DNA of 64,000 bases from Ceratothoa steindachneri (GCA_963969495.1 OZ018324.1:140488355-140552354); one strand, 5' to 3'. Counted from the stretch's first letter, positions 45,781 through 58,025 are shown. The notes: generated by a model not told the origin, from the sequence alone. Program-made: numbers and translations.

Positions 45781-47755
45781 ATATATCGATGAATCTATTA
45801 CATTCTATGGAATTTTATATCACTACATGAGTTTTAGAAATCCAATATCTAACTTCACTAAAGTATCTAGACTAGTCGCGAAGAGAATAAATAAGTGAGA
45901 TGGTCTGGGTGTAAAAAAGGTTGGAGTACCGTGTAAATGATGCATAAGTATGATATAGTGAGATGTGGATGATATTCAATATGTTAGCTCTGCATACTAT
46001 GAAGTTGTAATAGGGGCACTGGTGCCTTTATGCCATAGGATAAACTCCAATCGGAAGAAAAATTACATGTCCTGACTTTCCGTTGGCACGATAGCAAATG
46101 GCACGATAACAAAGGAACGTACATTTCTCGCGATAAGATGCTAAGGGTAGGGGAAGGAAACTAAGATTAGTGGCGTTAATTTTCCAAACTCAAGTTGTAG
46201 TGAAGCACTATGCGATAAAAATAAAATCGGTGCGCATCTCACAGATATGATTTTTGAAAGAATGAAAAAAAATGGTCTGAAAGTAGACATCACGCTTTCA
46301 GATTGCCAAAATGTTTACATCATTATTCCACATCGAATATTTTATCTCGTCTTTTCTGGCATACTGATATGAAACCAATGCAAGGCAAATTTTGCTTTAC
46401 CTATTATAACATATTTCGCAAAGTTCACATAGTTAACTCCCCCTTTTTATCAATGAAGAGTAATGGGAGTATTTAGTCCTAGAGACTGTTTTCCATGAAA
46501 GTGAGACGGCTTATGGCTGTGATGCTGGCAAGCTCCTCGAGGAGTTGCTGATTCGAGGCTGTTTTACGAAGCAACCGTGATATTATTGACCTAAGCTACT
46601 GTATGGTGGACGGAGACTTGTAACATGTGGCATTGTTCGGCCCTAAAATTGACATTCTGATATTTATGAAGAGATCTCGTGATGATGGCAGCATGTAATC
46701 TCTCAGATATGGTTAGTGCTTTTCTGATTTCATAGTGAAATCCCAAATCATGAGATATTTCGCCCATTAAATTGACATTCATCTCAATACCAATAGTGAG
46801 AGGCTGCTTATAGGACTATGTATTCTCGATTTCACTGCTACTCGGTATCTAATGCACAGGCTAAATTTGACTGTGGTCGAGAACGACAGGAATGTAGACT
46901 TGTCGGACTATATGGCACGTCCCACTTAGTCATGATCCAGATATGGTAATAGTGTGTCTAAGACAGTCGTCGTCAGTTCCACTAAGGTTTGATCACCTGC
47001 TTCCGCGACGTCTGTTTTAATAAATGAATTAATCTGGCAAGCTTATGTACATTTATGTTGTAGCTGGACAACGTTTCCTTACGATCCATAAGGCTCATGC
47101 GGCTAAAACACCAGTCCTTACGTTGCTTACTGACCTTGGATCGTCCAAAATCATGTAGGTCTCGGATGTTCTCATTCATTTGGATATCTTCAACACTTGT
47201 GCAATATAGTCATGTGATTCGTCTAGCATCTGTTCAATTTTTCTACCTCTGAGTCCCTGCTTATCTAGCGTAGCTAAGACTTCTTTTATCTAGGTTATTA
47301 TTGTGTTTACACCATATTCCCATTACAATCAAATCATGTCGACATGGATTATCATATTAATCAATATATACGATGTCTCATATGAAGACATTTTGACTGT
47401 AACATTTCACATCCTGAGAGCAGACAAGAAGAAAATAAAATTAATTTGTTGAACATCACCATAACTTTGAAGTTTTATTTCATTACTGACTTAAAATATT
47501 GTACTGGTTTATAGATAAAGCTGAATAAGCGGCGGTAGTTCTAGCGGATGACATCTTCGGTGAATCGACTGAAAAGTACACTAACACATAATACATGGAT
47601 TGCCATCAGCCTAGTCACAGATGGTCACGCTGTGAAGATACTGTGACAAGGATAATTTTTATGTATTAAAGGAAGGTCATTAAATGTGATGTCACTGAAA
47701 TAGATCTAGTCATGTAGGTTTATGAGATCATCAAATTACTGCAATGGTATATGAC
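45781..47755. other. No gene recognised
   Basis: 46450-47300 is less AT-rich than its flanks with minus-strand open stretches of 63-65 codons (46782-46591, 47179-46982), no domain recognised. Possibly an old element. Confidence 0.4.
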
Positions 47756-47759
47756 ATCT

Positions 47760-48800
47760 TGAACGCGCTGAGGGGTTAATGTGGATATCTCATCCTCTTT
47801 ACATCAGGGGGGAAGTCTCTCTGCAAGCTGATGTGTCCTACGTTATTTCTCAAGGGTCGTTCCTTGGCCTGCTATTGTTTTATATTTACTTTTTCATACC
47901 CTTTTTTATTCTTCTGTCTCGCGAATATCTATCTTTTTATTTAAATGCTGATGACGCGCAAATATTTTTCTCATCCTCCACAAACTCTTTGCCCATGACT
48001 GTGACTAAACATTTATCCACATAGCACACGATTAATGATTACGCTCGGATGATTATTCAAATTTAACCATGAGAAACCGAGCTTCTTTTGATGGGCACGG
48101 CAGCATATTTTGTTCGCTGTAAAAATGTAGTCCCGCGTTCTTTGTAAGTGTAAGAAACCTCTGGGTTTCCTTTGACAATCCACTCGATTTCAAATTGCAT
48201 GTTGTTAATAGCAGCAAATTATCTCTCTGATTTATTTATAACTTCATTCGTATTCGATCTCACTCTAACCGAAAGGGATTTGGGATATCTATCCATTTCT
48301 TTGTTAGCTCCGGCTTTGATTACTGTAACTCTCTTCTCACTGTAGCCCAAAGAACTACAATTTCTCACCCTTAACTTATCCAGCATATTTCAGCTCGAGT
48401 TCTCCTGCGTTAAGGACTGTTTTCTCGCGTTACATCCCTACTATCTGGTCTGCTCTGCCTGCTTGTTAAATTTGAATTACTTTAGAAGTCAACTGAAATA
48501 AGGCAACTCCTTTTAACCTGTCCTTCACACTGTTTCTGTCCCGAGCACAAACACCCCATCGATCGGGATGTGACCTGCTTTCAATTACTTACAGTGGTCG
48601 CTGTTTCACTGGTGATAGGGCCTCATCTATAGTTAATTCTAAGATCTAGAGTGATCTGCCAAATGGCATACGTTCTTCTTCCTCGCCTGCCTCATTCAAG
48701 CAGGATCTTAAATCCCATCTCATCTTTCGGACCTTTTAATTGAAGATGAACGGGTGTCATACGAAGGCTTCTATAGAGACAAAGGTCTAATATAAAATAT
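47760..48800 (+). pseudogene. L2-like LINE reverse transcriptase, 3' part
   Basis: The frame from 47779 reads YVISQGSFLGLLLFYIYF (for PQGSVLGPLLF..Y) and LSFYLNADDAQIFFSSS at 47926-47976, an intact ADD catalytic box. In a shifted frame VRNLWVSFDNPLDFKLHV near 48150-48195 and GFDYCNSLLTVAQRT near 48313-48357 match the GV.FD..L.F..H and LDYCNSLL blocks of L2/CR1 enzymes. The 3' end is a (TTA)n tail. The N-terminal RT and endonuclease are absent: a typical 5' truncation. Confidence 0.8.
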
Positions 48801-48802
48801 CT

Positions 48803-48841
48803 AATATTATTATTATTTATTATTATTATTGTTATTATTAT
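48803..48841 (+). repeat. (TTA)n tail of the L2-like LINE
   Basis: ATTATTATTATTTATTATTATT-type array at the 3' end of the LINE. Short 3' tandem repeats are a usual end for L2/CR1-group elements. Confidence 0.85.
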
Positions 48842-51800
48842 CTCAACCTCAACAACATTTCCCACCAGAAAGCTGTTAGAGTCACATGTTAACGTTTTGT
48901 GATGGGGAATGTGAAAGAGCTAGATAATGCCTGGGTTGAGCTTTTGAGGGCTGTTTGGATGGACTTGTCTAAGGAAAGTCTAAATACACTGGCAAGCAAA
49001 AACAAATGGCTGAATGAGACGAAGACAATTAAATAAACAATACAAGACCTTCTAAAATTAGAAGACTTCCAAGAGCCGACTGCAGGAAATGGCTGAACTG
49101 ACCGTCGTTGTTCTTGAAGGAAGGCATTCTCGAGTTATTCACTGGATTGCAGCAGGTGGTATTCATTGCCATCCATAATGCCATCTGGATGGCCACAAAC
49201 CTGTATTCCGTAAATTTTTAATGTATCCAAATAAACATTAGTACGATAAATAGACCCTATCAAACCTGATGAGCAACAACACCTTCCTTGATATTATGTA
49301 CTACACTCCTATATGTATGATGTCAATATCTGTTTCAGATGTCCTGTGAAGGATCTAAGCCTAATCCAGTTAATGCTGAAGTACAAGAAGAAAAGTGAAC
49401 AAGAGTTTTTTGATACAGTACATAAGAGAAGTGATAACCACAAATGTTACCTGGCGCAGAAGCTGGTGTCCTTTTCCCTTTCCAGCCGTAGAATGAGCTA
49501 CACATTGAACCACAACATTGCTACATACCACTGAGAAGTCAGAAAATTTCAGAACAGGAAAGCCTCTATTCCATAAAGCCACATCTCCATCCACACTGTG
49601 TTATCTTAATGGTCCAGAATCTCATTTTCTGCAGGAAAATCTAAAAATAGGGTCTGGGAGGTTTCTGAATTCCGTCACATCATATGATCACAGATGCGGG
49701 ACTAAAAAATAGTGTTGGACTAATTTTAGATTCTGAAATCGGTTAATAACATTTCTTACTGTGTTGGCAAGATGATGAGCGACTTTTAATTGCCATGGCG
49801 ACAGGCGCCAACCAAAGGGACTATCTCCTTTATTTAATCTGTCCAGTTCAACATTTAACACTTTAAAAGATTTAATAACAATCTCTCAACAACTGATTGT
49901 AGATTTTATTAGGAAATTAACCTTCATATAATGTTTGACTTATTATTCGATTAGAATTGTGACAAATTGTTAATATCAAATTTGTACCATAATATGTAAC
50001 GCACCTTGTCTTTCTTGGGTGTGAGAAAAATAATTTTGTGATATTTTTGAAATCTTGTGTGTATATGGACCAATGCACCATTTCTTTTTCCAAGATTTTC
50101 ATAATGTTTAAATTAGGTTACATATTAAAAAAAACTTGAATTGGGTCAGTGTTTTGTTGTTCTTTCTTTTTTAGATAAAGAGGTATAGTGCAAAACATGA
50201 TTTAAGCGACCTCGGTATAGATTCTTTAGGCCACTCAAAATAGATAATTTAAAGCTTCATGCGACGATACTTTCCAGCATATGACATCAAAATAGTTCGG
50301 ATTTTCTACTTTTCACTTCGTAAACTAATGAAGGGAAGATAGTGGATATATTTGAACAGGACTATAAGCCTGGGTAAGTTTTTGTGCACTTTCTCCTCGT
50401 TCATTTTCAGCATTTCATTTATTTCTCTGTGACTATCCCCTGAAACTTTTGTTTACACGAACTTAGTACTTCTAGTAAGCTGCTCTCAACCATGCCAAGA
50501 GAAAATTCTGTAGGAGAGTTCCTTCATTCTGTTGAGTTACCTCCTCCATCAAATCTGTGGCAGAATTAAGGTCCTGACCAGCTAATTCGTGTCAGAAGAT
50601 AAGGAGTAAAACCTCTACAAAAAACCTAGAGGTTCCCATCCCTCTCTTCTGAAACCAATTTAACGCCAGGTGGTCACAAGTGACCAGGAGTCATGTAGTT
50701 CTTTGCATTTAAGGGCGATTAATGAGGAGATAGATTTTGTTCCAATAGCACGTTTTTTAAGGGCATTAGGCTGACCACATCCTTGCGGCCGTTCTCAAGT
50801 ACATAATGCTGGACTGCTTATAACAGGCAGGTTATGAAGTTGTTTTTCTCTAAGCTAACTAAAAGTTTGAGGCCCCATTTCTTAGTCCCTTTCAGCATTC
50901 CCTGGCTGTCAAATAAACGATTAGTATCACCTTGTAAAGAAATTCATCCTATTAATCTGCTTCTCGTAGATGGGATTAAGGAATTTGGGGTTCGTCATTT
51001 CCATTCGTTAAGTTCTGGTCAGTGTACATCGTCGAGTGAGTCTTAGAGCGCAAAAGATAATTTGTGGCACCATCAGTCTGAGATGAGAAGGCCTCAACTT
51101 AACCATTTTTATGCCGCATGGAGTCTCCCTTTTGGCATCTACGGAGCAGCTCTCGTGAATCTCTATTGCTATTTTATAGGTGGCCCTCTGGCGATTTTTG
51201 ATTAGTCCACTAGATTTTCTGTTGCCCAGATATGGATAGTTTAAACACCACTATCGCATTAGAGGAGTAAGAGAAGAAGGGGATTTAGAGGGAATTCATC
51301 GATACCTCGTGGTCACGATGTCACTGAGCCTGATGTGACCGTAATTTTCTCTTTCCTATTATTCCAAAATGAAGTGAGAATACTTTCCCCACTGACCTTT
51401 GTGATAACCGTTTAACTTTATAGTTCCTGGTAAGGATACCTAACATTTTTTGCTAGAGGTTCAATTCGAGGTCACTTGGTGCGAGATAACAACGAATACA
51501 GGGTAAACTACTCGAATACCGGACACAATCAGGAACACCGTGTTTCACTTTAAAAAAAAACACACCGTGTATTCTCAAACAATTTCTCATATATTTCGTG
51601 GATAAAAAGATCCTGGCCGTTCAGAAACGGACATAGTTCCTTATTGAGAGGCTCAGTACGTGATCTTAACCTGCCCTATGTGAGTTGAAACGTCTAATTC
51701 TTCAAAGATTCAATAGGCTTTCTATCCGTCTGGCCATTCTAACCCTGGCTACAAGTATCGTTGCTACTGCCAGCATTAAGAACCGTTTTCCACACTATCC

Positions 51801-53010
51801 CCCAGAAAGGTCCCCGTGTAAAGTAGGCAGCTCAGAGGGACCAGACATTGCCTCAGTTAAAGTCAGTTCTCCTTTCCCTTCCCTCTTCGCAACAATTTTA
51901 CTTAAGTTAAAATTGATGAGCGCCTCCACTGACTCGTTAAACTCACAAGAGTCGAACTCCACGCAGATGTCTGTGAGAGCATCCTCCTTGGTGCCTAAGC
52001 GTGCATCTCGAATGTAGGAACAATCAAGAAATCCTCCGATCTAAATCTCCGACGCAAGGCTGAAGCGGGAGATACCTAGACGAGGACAGTGCAAAAGATG
52101 GATCCCGCCTCCGAAAGGGAGGAAAAGACTTGCATTTCAAACCAAACCTCTTTCAATAATTTCTCGAAAGCTATAGTGAGTTCTGAACCTTATTAGGCCA
52201 ACAGCCACCAAGGTTCTGCCTCTGGGAAGCGTATGGCTATTCCCATTTTTTTTTTTAGTTTGAAGTAGGTGCCTGCATCTAATACTATCTTTGCTTCAGA
52301 TGCATCTTACTTCACTAGGATTGCTGTTGTCTTATGGTTAACTGTAAGGTAATGCAATCTTGTCTCGACTCGTTCCCTGTTAACCATCCTTATCCAGAAG
52401 AGCATGCTGAGAAGAGGCCCGATTTGTATCTAGCATGATGCCTCCGTTATTCTACTCTCTAAATTTGCATCCTGTTGGCAGTGGTACTGCATCTACTTCT
52501 GCTATACTCGAGCGTCAGCAGACTCTCACTTGGAAACTTTGGTCGCGTCATATTACGATTGCCGTGGCTTTTTCTCCTCTACGGATATTTAAACGATAGC
52601 TGGCAAATATCATGTACCTACACCAACGAAATCAGAGCTGAGCACATTGCCTAACTGATTGAGGACCTAGAGATATCTTTATTAAATTTGGATGAGTTTA
52701 TGCATGAATGCCCCAAAACCTCTTCATTTGCTGTCTCTATCTTTTCCTTTGCTCTTCGTTACACAGGCTAATGGGAGCTGTTCACTGCCATTTATGGGAA
52801 CGACCACTTTCCCATTTAACTATTATTTTCTGGGACAATGCTTCATTAGAAAAAGTATGGCTGAAGCTTGAAACACAGCAACATATGGCTGTAGTGTTAG
52901 TTGCAATATGGACGTCATACATTTTAAAATTCCTTCGCTCAAAGATCAAAATAAATCCTATGTTTATGTTTGCCTTAGAAGGGCTGGATTAAGCTCCATC
53001 CAATGACCTG
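48842..53010. other. No gene recognised
   Basis: Two GC-richer blocks, 48880-49700 and 50500-52990, hold open stretches of 70-110 codons (e.g. 51685-52017 and 52708-52992, plus strand) with no recognisable domain. They are probably old mobile-element sequence, unlike the AT-rich 49720-50490 between them. Confidence 0.4.
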
Positions 53011-53015
53011 ATAAA

Positions 53016-53288
53016 GAGCTTAGTTAGCTAAAACATTGTCATTTTACCCGGATAATTATGTAGACAAAAATGCACATATTTCTCGATTTACAAGGCTAAG
53101 CGAGAAATATGTAGATAAAGTAAATTTTCCATTCACTTTGGAAGCAGAGCTAGCAATTAAAATATCTTGTTGATAAGCAATTTCTTTGGTTTGCCTTAGA
53201 AATGTTGTCTTATTCGTTATCTTCTCTTGATTGTGAGAAAAAAAATCCGCGGGCTCATGACGAGCTTACTTAGCTACAACATTGGCTT

Positions 53289-53290
<2 letters not shown>
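53016..53290. repeat. Pair of about 29-bp direct repeats flanking 217 bp
   Basis: GAGCTTAGTTAGCTAAAACA at 53016 returns as GAGCTTACTTAGCTACAACA at 53262, each followed by TTG.C/G.TTTT. The spacer includes a 12-bp perfect hairpin, ACATATTTCTCG (53074-53085) with CGAGAAATATGT (53101-53112). The right repeat runs into a (TA)n tract. Confidence 0.7.

Positions 53291-53292
<2 letters not shown>

Positions 53293-53342
<50 letters not shown>
53293..53342. repeat. (TA)n tract at 3' end of Penelope-like copy
   Basis: About 25 TA units bordering the 3' terminus (minus strand) of a Penelope-like fragment. Confidence 0.97.
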
Positions 53343-53344
<2 letters not shown>

Positions 53345-53800
53345 AAAGAAGTACATTACGTACATGTAAATGCAGGAGAGCAACCATAGTTTTAGGATCG
53401 ATTTATTTCCGAAGCGATGTTTCGACGGAGACATCGGTCATCTTCAATCGCTGGTCAGAAAATGGAAACAGTTGGTATGTAATTAGGTAAGGCACTATGG
53501 AGCAGCGGGTTTTTTTATCAGAGAAAACACAAATCCTTTGTTTATCAAGGGATTAGTGTTTAATTGCCCATCGGAGGTATTATGGAATTTGGAATTTCTG
53601 TATATGAGCTGATTCTTTTGTACGCTTATGAATATAGTCGTGGGAATTCTTAATTATTTTTGCCTTATCAAGGTCAATTAAATGGTTTTATTTCACAAGT
53701 GTAGGAACAGATTTGATGATTATATTCCACAGCGCATGTCACATTTGTGTTCCTTAATTCTCTTGGAGAATTTGCTCCTTTCGCTAATGTATAGTTCTAT
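53343..53800 (-). pseudogene. Penelope-like element, GIY-YIG C-terminus and 3' UTR
   Basis: On the minus strand, NKCDMRCG-like residues near 53750 are followed by DLDKAKIIKNSHDYIHKRTKE in 53690-53610, which matches the conserved D...AKII......R..KE of GIY-YIG nucleases in Penelope-like elements; then INKGFVFSD-like residues and the 3' UTR. A hammerhead-like motif at 53415-53450 lies about 75 bp from the (TA)n tract. The copy is 5'-truncated at about 53800, where it meets an inverted partner. Confidence 0.72.
53415..53450 (-). ncRNA. Hammerhead-like motif in Penelope 3' UTR (degenerate)
   Basis: Minus strand reads TTGAAGATGACCGATGTCTC then CGTCGAAACATCG. It has a CUGAnGA-like start (first base U for C) and the GAAAC core. 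A competing stem, CGATGT with ACATCG, is also possible. Confidence 0.45.
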
Positions 53801-53810
53801 GCAATCAAAA

Positions 53811-53990
53811 ATACATTAGCGAAAGCCTCTGATTCTCCAAAGAATTAAAGAACATAAATGCGACATGCACTCTGTAAGCAAACGATCTATCCTTTCCCTA
53901 CACATTTCAAATGAAAACATAATATCTAATGATCGTACACTTAAAATTTCTTTTAAGCAAACACGAGTAACGTGATATAAATAGGTATCT
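53811..53990 (+). pseudogene. Penelope-like GIY-YIG fragment, inverted partner
   Basis: 53811-53880 is the inverted counterpart of 53800-53734 (shared CATTAGCGAAAG and CATTTATGTTC-type blocks, about 80% by eye). In plus-strand frames it reads RIKEHKCDMH-like residues, then SKRSILSLHISNEN near 53877-53915 and SNDRTLKISFKQT. This is the middle of the same nuclease domain. It fades after 53990. Only 10 bp separate it from the minus-strand copy. Confidence 0.65.
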
Positions 53991-54660
53991 CGTTTAATTT
54001 AACTATACTTTCTCGCAATTCCATTAATTTTTCCTTCATTACTGATTCATATTCAACCCCTTTCAATTATTTAAAAACATAGAAATAATATATTACCTTT
54101 GCTGAGACAAATCCAGTCCCGAGAGCTATGCTGATTTCAATTTGGATACCTTCCAGCATTTCGAATATTGCATGCCTCTAATTGTGATTTATGTCCTACC
54201 GGTGGCTATAAATAGTTCACAATTCATTTAAGAAAAGGTTCATAACTTACAAAAAATTGCACCTTATTCTGCGTATCTCACTGGGTTATTTTGTGAGACA
54301 GTCTAGTAAGGAAATGTTCCCTTGGAATTTTTTTACTGACTAATTACTGCCAATTACACTGGGTAACAATGTATTTTGTGAATTGATAAAAGTACATTTT
54401 CCTACCTAATTCGAGCATACTGAATTCAAATCTGAAATAAGACTTTATCTAAATGCTAGAGATTTTTAGTAATATCAATAACTAATATTATACAATCATT
54501 TTAATTTTATCACGCGTATCATCATGCCTGCATGTAATTTTGAATCATCAGTTGGGGTAATTTATAGTTAGGCAGGTTTTTTGCATAAACCTTATATTGC
54601 ATATGAGAAGAAACTTGAATTACACATTAGGATTACAAATACTCTAATCAAATTGATACT
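53991..54660. other. No gene seen
   Basis: AT-rich sequence without motif. Confidence 0.5.
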
Positions 54661-54666
54661 AATTTA

Positions 54667-55290
54667 TTAATGACCGTACATCAGGCTGGAGGACCTCTTC
54701 TTGATTTCAATCGGGCCAAAATTTGCGGTGGAACTCTTTCTTTTGTAAGTTTTCTCTGGCTGATCTCTTCTAAGCGTCCAGTAGTATTGCACCATCATGT
54801 GTCTATCCCAGTAACCTTGAAGTGCTCTTCGATCGTCATCAAATCCTGATGGAAGCATTATCCTTGTTCGTCGCTCACGGCTCTCAGATCACGATATCCT
54901 AAAAGCATATTAGTAACAAGATCCTCGTAGTTATGCGCTTCTTTGTTTCCCAAGAAGTTAGGAACAACGGCAGAAAATGAGAGCCAGCTATCTTATATTT
55001 TTCATTGATGGTGTTCACGAATTTAGAATCCCTCAGAAGTTTTCGGATTTGGTGACCATCAAATACTTCTACTTTTATTGTTTCTTATGAAAAAGCAGGA
55101 AACGCCGATACTATGTGCTAAAAACAATCATTGTCAGTGCTCAACGCCTTGACATACTGCTCCATCAACCTTAGGTTTTGATCAAGTAGAGAGAAAACGA
55201 TCTTCTCTCGAATTAGGATTGGCTCATTAACAATGTTTGGCATTCTTGCTTCCCAAGTTTATCGAACTGGCCAATCATTTTTGGGACCAG
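54667..55290 (-). pseudogene. Uncharacterised transposon-type ORF (VSDEQG...FHQD...DxHMM family), broken
   Basis: Minus-strand landmarks in order: EQYVKALSTDNDCF near 55165-55125, EVFDGHQIRKLLRDSKFVN near 55070-55015, NFLGNKEAHNYEDLV near 54960-54915, RAVSDEQG-stop-CFHQDLMTIEEHF at 54890-54818, DTHMMVQYYWTLRRDQPEKT at 54808-54750, KRKSST at 54748-54730. I recall this order from uncharacterised multi-copy proteins in arthropods and other invertebrates, in which a block with NMS.K.HFLHSHL stands before VSDEQG. That block is missing here, an internal deletion. Stops and shifts make it a pseudogene. Biochemical function unknown. Confidence 0.55.
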
Positions 55291-55427
55291 TGTTTGTCAG
55301 GGGCTCGACTGGCACACAAAATGTTATAGCATGGAAACTTTGTATATCCCTTCTGCTGTATGCACTGGGAATGTTAAAAGAACTTAATATAAGTAGAGAT
55401 TTTAAATAAAGTTATACATTAAAAAAT

Positions 55428-55610
55428 ATGTTAATAAAACAGAGTGCAAGGAAGGATAATAATGTAATATATAGTATACCCTGTTTGCATTTTAATTTAT
55501 TCTATGTAGGACAGACATCTAAAACTCTGACCTCATTGGTAACCTTGGTTTATATAAATATGGTGTATCTCTATCTTGTAAACAAATGTGAGTTTGAAAA
55601 TGTAAAGACG
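55428..55610 (+). pseudogene. Penelope-like GIY-YIG endonuclease fragment
   Basis: The plus frame reads NVIYSIPCLHFNLFYVGQTS (55456-55515) followed by KTL, the N-terminal GIY-YIG signature (VIY..PC......YVGQTS.TL), with only the second Cys position changed. After about 55540 the similarity is lost. It ends 50-100 bp before a (TA)n tract. Confidence 0.7.
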
Positions 55611-55657
55611 ATGAAAGGTCTTACTCTAACCAGTCTTCACTTTTTTTAACGTGGTAT

Positions 55658-55660
<3 letters not shown>

Positions 55661-55713
<53 letters not shown>
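55661..55713. repeat. (TA)n tract, tail of a SINE
   Basis: About 26 TA units. It is the 3' tail of the minus-strand SINE to its right and also borders a Penelope-like nuclease fragment on its left. Confidence 0.97.
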
Positions 55714-55715
<2 letters not shown>

Positions 55716-55916
55716 TAATGTATAAATTTTTCGTGAACGCGAAAGAATGCTGAAATGAATCCTGCAAACCGCAAGAAACAGAAAGACAGGATAATTTTTC
55801 TTCGGAAATGTTAATTCTTAATTCGCAAAAATTCCGTTCATGGGTGAGATTAGAAACGAGCGACCCCTTTGATCTCAATTAAACCGTCCGTTAGACCACT
55901 CAGCTACGCGGCTGAC
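55714..55916 (-). mobile_element. tRNA-derived SINE with (TA)n tail
   Basis: Minus strand begins GTCAGCCGCGTAGCTGAGTG with an A box (TAGCTGAGTGGTCT, 55893-55906), then a B-box-like GTTTCTAATCTC (55846-55857) about 40 bp further, as in tRNA-Ser/Leu-like heads. A 120-bp unrelated body follows, ending in (TA)n. Pol III promoter boxes make it a SINE rather than a tRNA gene, as the cloverleaf is not complete. Its partner LINE is not identified. Confidence 0.7.
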
Positions 55917-56045
55917 GAAAAATCTTCCGAATAAACAAGCTTTTAAGGTACGCCTCGCAAAGTCGATCGGGATATGCAAGGGAGAGAAATTAATAGGGAA
56001 TTCAAAGGAAAAATGAGAGTTAGTTTTGAAAATTTTCTAATAAAG

Positions 56046-56047
<2 letters not shown>
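55917..56047. other. No gene seen
   Basis: Short unique stretch between the SINE head and the next (TA)n tract. Confidence 0.5.

Positions 56048-56094
<47 letters not shown>
56048..56094. repeat. (TA)n tract
   Basis: About 23 TA units; no element end recognised on either side. Confidence 0.97.
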
Positions 56095-56100
<6 letters not shown>

Positions 56101-56724
56101 GAAGGGGCACTTGTTTTACTGCTCTCTCTTATCTCGATTCTAGGAATACTGCGAAACAATATATAAATCCCTTTTATACCCTACTTTTCAATGCCACCGC
56201 TATTCGATTCTAGTCGTCTTTGACCAACAATGCCATAACACTGCCTATTTCTTTAAGAAGGTAGCCAGACTTATACAATGCGTTAATTGATAAAAACTTA
56301 TAAGAGTCGCTGGGTTTCATTTGTCTTATTATAGACCCTTCTGAACGTTGAAAAAATGAAAATAATAACATTTTCAACAGAATATCTATTAACAACATTT
56401 TCCAAAAACAAGTAAAAAGACGGGCACTTTAATTGTATCGTTACCCAAAACTACTATTTGAGAATACTTCATTGAGTGCTATACAAATTGATTGCTGCTG
56501 GAGGCAGATCCGCTGGGGAGTGGTTCCTTTTGATTCTACATATAGGCATTTTCTATTATTGGTTTAGCATACAGTTGAAATGCCTTCGCTCTCTTTAGCC
56601 ACAGGGTGTCGATTCGATTCGAATATTCACTTTCGTAGTTAGCGTCACCCTTTGTTTAAAGTATAAAGCATCTGATTTAATCTTTGATATGATGGGATTT
56701 GACCCTTTTTAGAAAGTGTTTCAA

Positions 56725-56726
<2 letters not shown>
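56095..56726. other. No gene seen
   Basis: Moderately AT-rich sequence between two (TA)n tracts, without recognised content. Confidence 0.5.

Positions 56727-56808
<82 letters not shown>
56727..56808. repeat. (TA)n tract with a Penelope-like stub
   Basis: About 41 TA units. The following TTCTCGTGGGTTAACCG (56808-56824) matches the extreme 3' end of the Penelope-like copy at 23.85 kb (TGCTCGTGAGTTAACCCG), so a very short 5'-truncated copy may be present. Confidence 0.6.
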
Positions 56809-56810
<2 letters not shown>

Positions 56811-56829
56811 TCGTGGGTTAACCGAGATT

Positions 56830-58025
56830 ATATATATATATTTATTTGTTTTATTATGGTTAACAAACCAAATAAAGTTGACTTGAGGAGTAGATTCGTG
56901 CCTCGGTGATCGCTTGAGGATCGTTCTCTAAGAATGCTTTACTTTATTTTATTATAGGAGCTGAATAAAAGACGAGTTCTTTCTGGAATTTACCAACTAT
57001 TGCCAATTCCACTCGTTCAAGGATAATTAAAACATACACATATAATATACAGATAAAAAAAATGGGTTTTGCTGTCCAGCTCTCGAAGGTTGATTCTAGG
57101 TAGATTTTACGGGCGAACAATTTACTCTAATACACTTTGTCATTACCAATTCACAAAATAAACTACTTTAAAGCACGGGGACATAAACAACAGGATTATT
57201 TACTTACATAAGGTAATGGAGTTACCCCAAAGAATCCATTTATAATACCTTCGTTTAATCTAGTCTCGAAACGCGTAGCGCGAGTACTTTGTTGGTTGCT
57301 CACAAGATGGTGTTACTCCGACATAAATATGGACTAGTGGTGGTGACCTTGACATAGTTTTCGTCCGAAAGAGGTGAAAATGTTGACGTTTCTTCTATCT
57401 AGTTCGAGTTTGTCAAACTAAAATAGCGTAGGATTTGGGTACTCAAGCTGTGTCGAGAGTATTTGTATTTTTGATTTTTGATGATCTTCGGGCTCGAAGT
57501 GTGCCGAGACTCTTTGGAACAATCTGGTTGTGTCCAATAAACTTAAAGTCTTCCTTAGCTTGCAGAAAAGCTTGCTACCTGTGACTTTTCTGTTCCTTCT
57601 CGAACGCCAAAAATCCTTCTCTCTACCAAGGACTTTCCTCTCTCTTCTTGAATACTAAAAACGTCTGGCTTTCTAGTATTGACCTATTTTATCCCTCAAC
57701 CCCACATGGTAAATGGAGGTGTAGGGCACTCCCAGATGGGCCGCAAAGGAAGTCTTCCTTTTTGGCTGTCTGTTGTTTGTCTACTCGGAATTTTGAACTT
57801 AGGGAAGCACGTAATACGATGTCGACACTTTGCACTTTTGATTTTCCTATTTATAAATTTTTTCCGTTCTCCTATGTTACCGAAGAACATCGGAGGGGCA
57901 AAGCTAAACCCCGATGTCTTTTGTTATTATTACATTAGTTCTCCGTGCCAAGATGGAGTCCTCGATACAAATATACACTCGCTATTTCACAACAATTTTT
58001 TTAAACTCTTATATATCTACATGTA

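Noticed and set aside
51685..52017. 110-codon plus-strand open stretch as a gene
   Set aside because: No recognised motif and no supporting neighbours; kept only as part of an unexplained GC-richer block.
55835..55916. Functional tRNA gene
   Set aside because: A and B boxes are present but the acceptor and anticodon arms do not close; the unit continues into a SINE body and tail.
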